From positions 1 through 8,541 of the forward strand of contig CAMLOA010000056.1 of NCBI GenBank assembly GCA_946481445.1: a stretch of DNA of 8,541 bases, given 5' to 3'. The stretch is from an uncultured Devosia sp. Its GTDB lineage: Bacteria > Pseudomonadota > Alphaproteobacteria > Rhizobiales > Devosiaceae. Below the pieces are notes generated by a model, which saw only the letters and a program-made list of their open reading frames with translations, was not told the origin of the DNA and made no database searches. This document shows positions 6,182-8,541 of the stretch, piece after piece. Within the stretch, counting starts at the first letter, position 1. Every line of letters begins with the position of its first letter. The translations under genes and the position numbers were made by a program.

Positions 6182-7189
6182 ATGAGCCTCACATTGATTC
6201 CCGATTTCGACCTTTCGAGCCGCAACACGCTGGCGCTGCGGGCCCGCTCGCGGCTGGGCGTGATAATCAGCAATGTGGCGCAACTGCCCGAACTCCTGGC
6301 GCTGGCCCGGGCCGAGCGCCTGCCGCTGCGGATACTGGGCGGGGGCAGCAATGTGGTGCTGGCACCCGAATTCGACGGCATTACCGCTATGATGGACCTT
6401 CGCGGCCGGACCGTGATCGGGGACGATGCCGACGGGGTCACGCTGGAGGTGGCGGCGGGCGAGACCTGGCACGAGCTGGTGGCCTGGACGGTGGCGCAGG
6501 GGTTCGGGGGCATCGAGAACCTCGCTCTCATCCCCGGAACCGTCGGCGCGGCGCCGGTGCAGAATATCGGTGCCTATGGCGCGGAACTGGCGGACGTGCT
6601 GGAGCAGGTGACGGCCTATGACCGCGCGACGGGCAGCGAGGTGGTGCTGAACCGGGAGCAGTGCCGGTTCGCCTATCGCGACAGCCTCTTCAAGCAGGTG
6701 CCCGACCGCTATGTGGTCCTGTCGGTGCGGCTGAGGTTGCCGCGGCCCTGGGTGCCCAATCTGGGCTTTGCCGGCCTCTCGGACCTCGGCGGCGCGGTGA
6801 CACCGCAGGCCGTGATGGATCGGGTGGTGGCGCTGCGCACCTCCAAGCTGCCGGACTGGCGGGTCAACCCTAATGCGGGGTCGTTCTTCCAGAACCCGAT
6901 CGTCGCACCCGACGTTGCGCAGAGGGTGCTGGACGAATTTCCGACGGCGCCGGCCTTTCCGCAGGCGGATGGGCGGCGGCTCAAGCTTTCGGCCGGATGG
7001 CTGATCGAGCGGGCAGGGCTCAAGGGGTTCCGCATGGGACCGGTGGGCATGTCGGAGCGGCACGCGCTGGTGGTGGTGAACCACGGTGGCGCCGTGCAGG
7101 CGGACGTGGCGACGCTGGCGGGACATGTGAAGGACGTGGTCGAGACGCGGTTTGGCGTGCGGTTGCACGAGGAGCCGGTGTTTCTCTAG
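6182..7189 (+). CDS. murB: UDP-N-acetylenolpyruvoylglucosamine reductase, E. coli-like type I
   Basis: MurB is a cytoplasmic FAD enzyme that uses NADPH to reduce UDP-GlcNAc-enolpyruvate to UDP-MurNAc, the second committed step of peptidoglycan precursor synthesis. The 335-residue protein has the FAD motif LGGGSN (52-57), ALIPGTVGAAPVQNIGAYG (115-133), YRDS (165-168, R166 matching E. coli R159), the catalytic serine S234 in NAGSFFQNP (E. coli S229) and E331 near the C-terminus (E. coli E325). The third-domain segments RTSKLPD and SAGWLIERAGLKG, and the region around 190-202, identify the type I form. The tyrosine that contacts substrate in E. coli (Y190) aligns with F196. The start at 6182 (MSLTLIPDFD) fits the family N-terminus and has AGG 9 bases upstream; an in-frame ATG at 6164 would add six residues. 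The gene stands outside any dcw cluster, and its stop overlaps that of dprA. Confidence 0.95.
   Translation: MSLTLIPDFDLSSRNTLALRARSRLGVIISNVAQLPELLALARAERLPLRILGGGSNVVLAPEFDGITAMMDLRGRTVIGDDADGVTLEVAAGETWHELVAWTVAQGFGGIENLALIPGTVGAAPVQNIGAYGAELADVLEQVTAYDRATGSEVVLNREQCRFAYRDSLFKQVPDRYVVLSVRLRLPRPWVPNLGFAGLSDLGGAVTPQAVMDRVVALRTSKLPDWRVNPNAGSFFQNPIVAPDVAQRVLDEFPTAPAFPQADGRRLKLSAGWLIERAGLKGFRMGPVGMSERHALVVVNHGGAVQADVATLAGHVKDVVETRFGVRLHEEPVFL
7186..7189. other. CTAG shared by the stop codons of convergent murB and dprA
   Basis: The palindrome CTAG supplies TAG to murB on the plus strand (7187-7189) and TAG to dprA on the minus strand (7188-7186). The two genes therefore converge with a 4-base overlap and no room for an intergenic terminator, so each transcript must extend antisense into the other gene. 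Confidence 0.95.
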
Positions 7190-8307
7190 CGCAGGGCCAC
7201 CATCTGGCCGCCGGACCATTCGATCTCGCCGGCAAGGTCCAGTTCCAGCAGCAGCATCTGCATGGCCGAGGCGGAGAGACCAGTCTGGCGGACCAGTTCA
7301 TCGACATCGATGGGGGACGGGCTGAGGGCCGTGCGCAAGCGCCCCTTGTCGGACTGGTCGGGCAAGGGTTCGGGGGCGGCGGACATGTCCGGCTCCCAGT
7401 CCCGGTCGAACAGGCCCTGGCGCTCCGGGTTGGCGCTGCCCAGGCTTTCAATGATGTCGGCGGCGCAGGTGACGAGCCTTGCGCCCTGCTGGATCAAGGC
7501 ATTGCCGCCTTCCGCCCTGGGATCGAGGGGTGAACCGGGCACAGCGAAGACGTCGCGGTTCTGTTCGAGGGCAAGGCGCGCCGTGATCAGCGAGCCGCTG
7601 CGCTTGGCGGCCTCCACCACGACGATGCCCAGGGAGAGACCCGATACCAGCCGGTTACGCCTGGGGAAATCGCGGGCCCGCGGTTCCCAGCCGAGCGGCA
7701 TCTCGGTGAGCAGGGCGCCGCCATGGTCGAGGATGTCATGGGCCAGGGGAATGTTCTCGTCGGGATAGATCCGGTCGAAGCCGCCGGCCAGCACGGCGAT
7801 GGTGCCCGTGTCGAGGCTGGCTTTGTGGGCGGCGGCATCGATGCCGCGGGCAAGGCCCGAGACGACTGTGTATCCGCGTTCCCCCAGCTCCCCAGCAAGG
7901 AGGCGGGTCATCTTTATGCCGGCGGCAGAAGCGTTGCGGGCGCCGACTATGCCGACTGTCCGCTGCCAATCGAGATTGGCGCCGCCGGCCAAGGTGATGA
8001 CCGGCGGGGCGGCGGGAATGAAGTGGAGCAGGGGCGGGTAATCGCGGTCGGCGCTGGCGACGAGACGGGCACCGTAGCGGGACAGGCCGGCCACTTCGTC
8101 TTCGGCCTGCGCCTGGCTACAGATGCGGGCGGTCCTGCCGCTGCGCGACATCAGGCCGGGCAGCGCGGCGAGAGCGGCTTCGGCGGTGCCAAACCGGTGC
8201 AGCAGCTGGCGGAAGGTGACCGGCCCGACATTGTCGGTGCGCAGCAGGCGCAGCCAGGCAAGGCGTTGTCCGTCCGTCAGCGGGGGGCTGTCCGAACGGG
8301 CGCCCAT
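7186..8307 (-). CDS. dprA: DNA processing protein DprA (Smf family)
   Basis: DprA binds incoming single-stranded DNA during natural transformation, protects it and loads RecA. It is widespread even in bacteria not known to be competent. The 373-residue protein has an N-terminal SAM-like region (about 12-75), then the Rossmann-fold domain with IVGARNAS (120-127), SGLARGIDAAAH (150-161), GTIAVLAGGFDRIYPDEN (168-185) and TEMPLGWEP followed by FPRRNRLVSGLS (201-225). It continues with GSLITARLALEQNRDVFAVPG (238-258). A C-terminal winged-helix (DML1-like) domain spans about 331-371. All family motifs are intact. The ATG at 8307 is chosen over longer in-frame extensions because those run back through plsY in a different frame. 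It begins one base after the plsY stop and has a good Shine-Dalgarno, so it is very likely co-transcribed and translationally coupled with plsY. Confidence 0.97.
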   Translation of the reverse strand: MGARSDSPPLTDGQRLAWLRLLRTDNVGPVTFRQLLHRFGTAEAALAALPGLMSRSGRTARICSQAQAEDEVAGLSRYGARLVASADRDYPPLLHFIPAAPPVITLAGGANLDWQRTVGIVGARNASAAGIKMTRLLAGELGERGYTVVSGLARGIDAAAHKASLDTGTIAVLAGGFDRIYPDENIPLAHDILDHGGALLTEMPLGWEPRARDFPRRNRLVSGLSLGIVVVEAAKRSGSLITARLALEQNRDVFAVPGSPLDPRAEGGNALIQQGARLVTCAADIIESLGSANPERQGLFDRDWEPDMSAAPEPLPDQSDKGRLRTALSPSPIDVDELVRQTGLSASAMQMLLLELDLAGEIEWSGGQMVALR

Positions 8308-8308
8308 T

Positions 8309-8541
8309 CTATTGCGCCTTCTTGCCCGAACCGATCTTCGGCTCGGTACCAGCCATGAGGCGGCGAATGTTCTCGCGGTGCTGGAAGAACAGCAGGAGGG
8401 CCATGACGGCGGCCGTGCCAGCCAGCCACTCGTTATTGACCACAAAGGCGAAAATCGGCGCGGTGGCAGCCGCGGTGAGCGCGGCCAGCGAGCTCATCTT
8501 CTGAGCGAAGGCGATAACGAGCCAGACGGCGCAAAAGATGA
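8309..8541 (-). CDS. plsY: Glycerol-3-phosphate acyltransferase PlsY, C-terminal part (cut by window edge)
   Basis: PlsY is an inner-membrane enzyme that transfers an acyl group from acyl-phosphate to sn-glycerol 3-phosphate, the first step of phosphatidic acid synthesis, in partnership with PlsX. Only the last 76 residues are in the window, of a protein usually about 195-215 long. Visible features are a hydrophobic segment continuing from the window edge (IFCAVWLVIAF), the KMSSLAAL stretch matching the family's conserved Ser-Ser-Leu region, a further membrane segment (TAAVMALLLFF) and the conserved cytoplasmic motif HRENIRRLMAGTEPKIG close to the C-terminus. The gene is read toward dprA with a one-base gap, the usual plsY-dprA arrangement in this group. 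The N-terminal half, including the first catalytic loop, lies outside. Confidence 0.93.
   Translation of the reverse strand, partial: IFCAVWLVIAFAQKMSSLAALTAAATAPIFAFVVNNEWLAGTAAVMALLLFFQHRENIRRLMAGTEPKIGSGKKAQ
8317..8322 (-). promoter_or_regulatory. Ribosome binding site of dprA inside the plsY 3' end
   Basis: AGAAGG (8322-8317 on the minus strand) lies 9 bases before the dprA ATG, within the last codons of plsY. It fixes the dprA start at 8307 and supports coupling of the two genes. Confidence 0.6.

Noticed and set aside
5942..7219. Minus-strand 425-codon frame antisense to murB
   Set aside because: His/Arg/Pro-rich shadow of murB that also overlaps the starts of topA and murB; no family features.
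8308..8445. Upstream extension of dprA through plsY
   Set aside because: The extra codons are plsY read in another frame. The ATG at 8307 has a Shine-Dalgarno and matches the family start.

Overview
The window is GC-rich chromosomal DNA from an alphaproteobacterium, most likely of the order Hyphomicrobiales (Rhizobiales) and possibly Devosia-like. This placement is an inference from gene order, protein style and promoter style; no rRNA or other decisive marker is present. It is a core housekeeping region. I see no prophage, insertion sequence, CRISPR array, tRNA, rRNA or toxin-antitoxin module.

Layout from left to right: (1) rnr (RNase R) on the minus strand, cut by the left edge before its C-terminal S1 domain; (2) a 352-base divergent intergenic region with a long imperfect inverted repeat and one REP-like unit; (3) an M19-family dipeptidase on the plus strand; (4) a 148-base convergent gap filled by a hairpin and two REP-like units in opposite orientation; (5) topA (DNA topoisomerase I) on the minus strand, with a lysine/alanine-rich tail; (6) a 220-base divergent promoter region; (7) an E. 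coli-type (type I) murB on the plus strand; (8) dprA on the minus strand, whose stop codon overlaps that of murB in a shared CTAG; (9) the 3' end of plsY on the minus strand, one base ahead of dprA.

The minus-strand genes plsY-dprA-topA-rnr form a backbone that I recall from rhizobial genomes. They cover phospholipid synthesis, DNA uptake and recombination, supercoiling and RNA decay. Two plus-strand genes are set into this backbone: murB between dprA and topA, and the dipeptidase between topA and rnr. Both act on cell-wall or peptide metabolism, and the dipeptidase is bordered by repeats on both sides. The most useful second looks are the origin of the stand-alone type I murB, its Tyr-to-Phe change at a substrate-binding position, the nearly leaderless rnr promoter, and the repeats. 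I found no convincing evidence of a new biological system.
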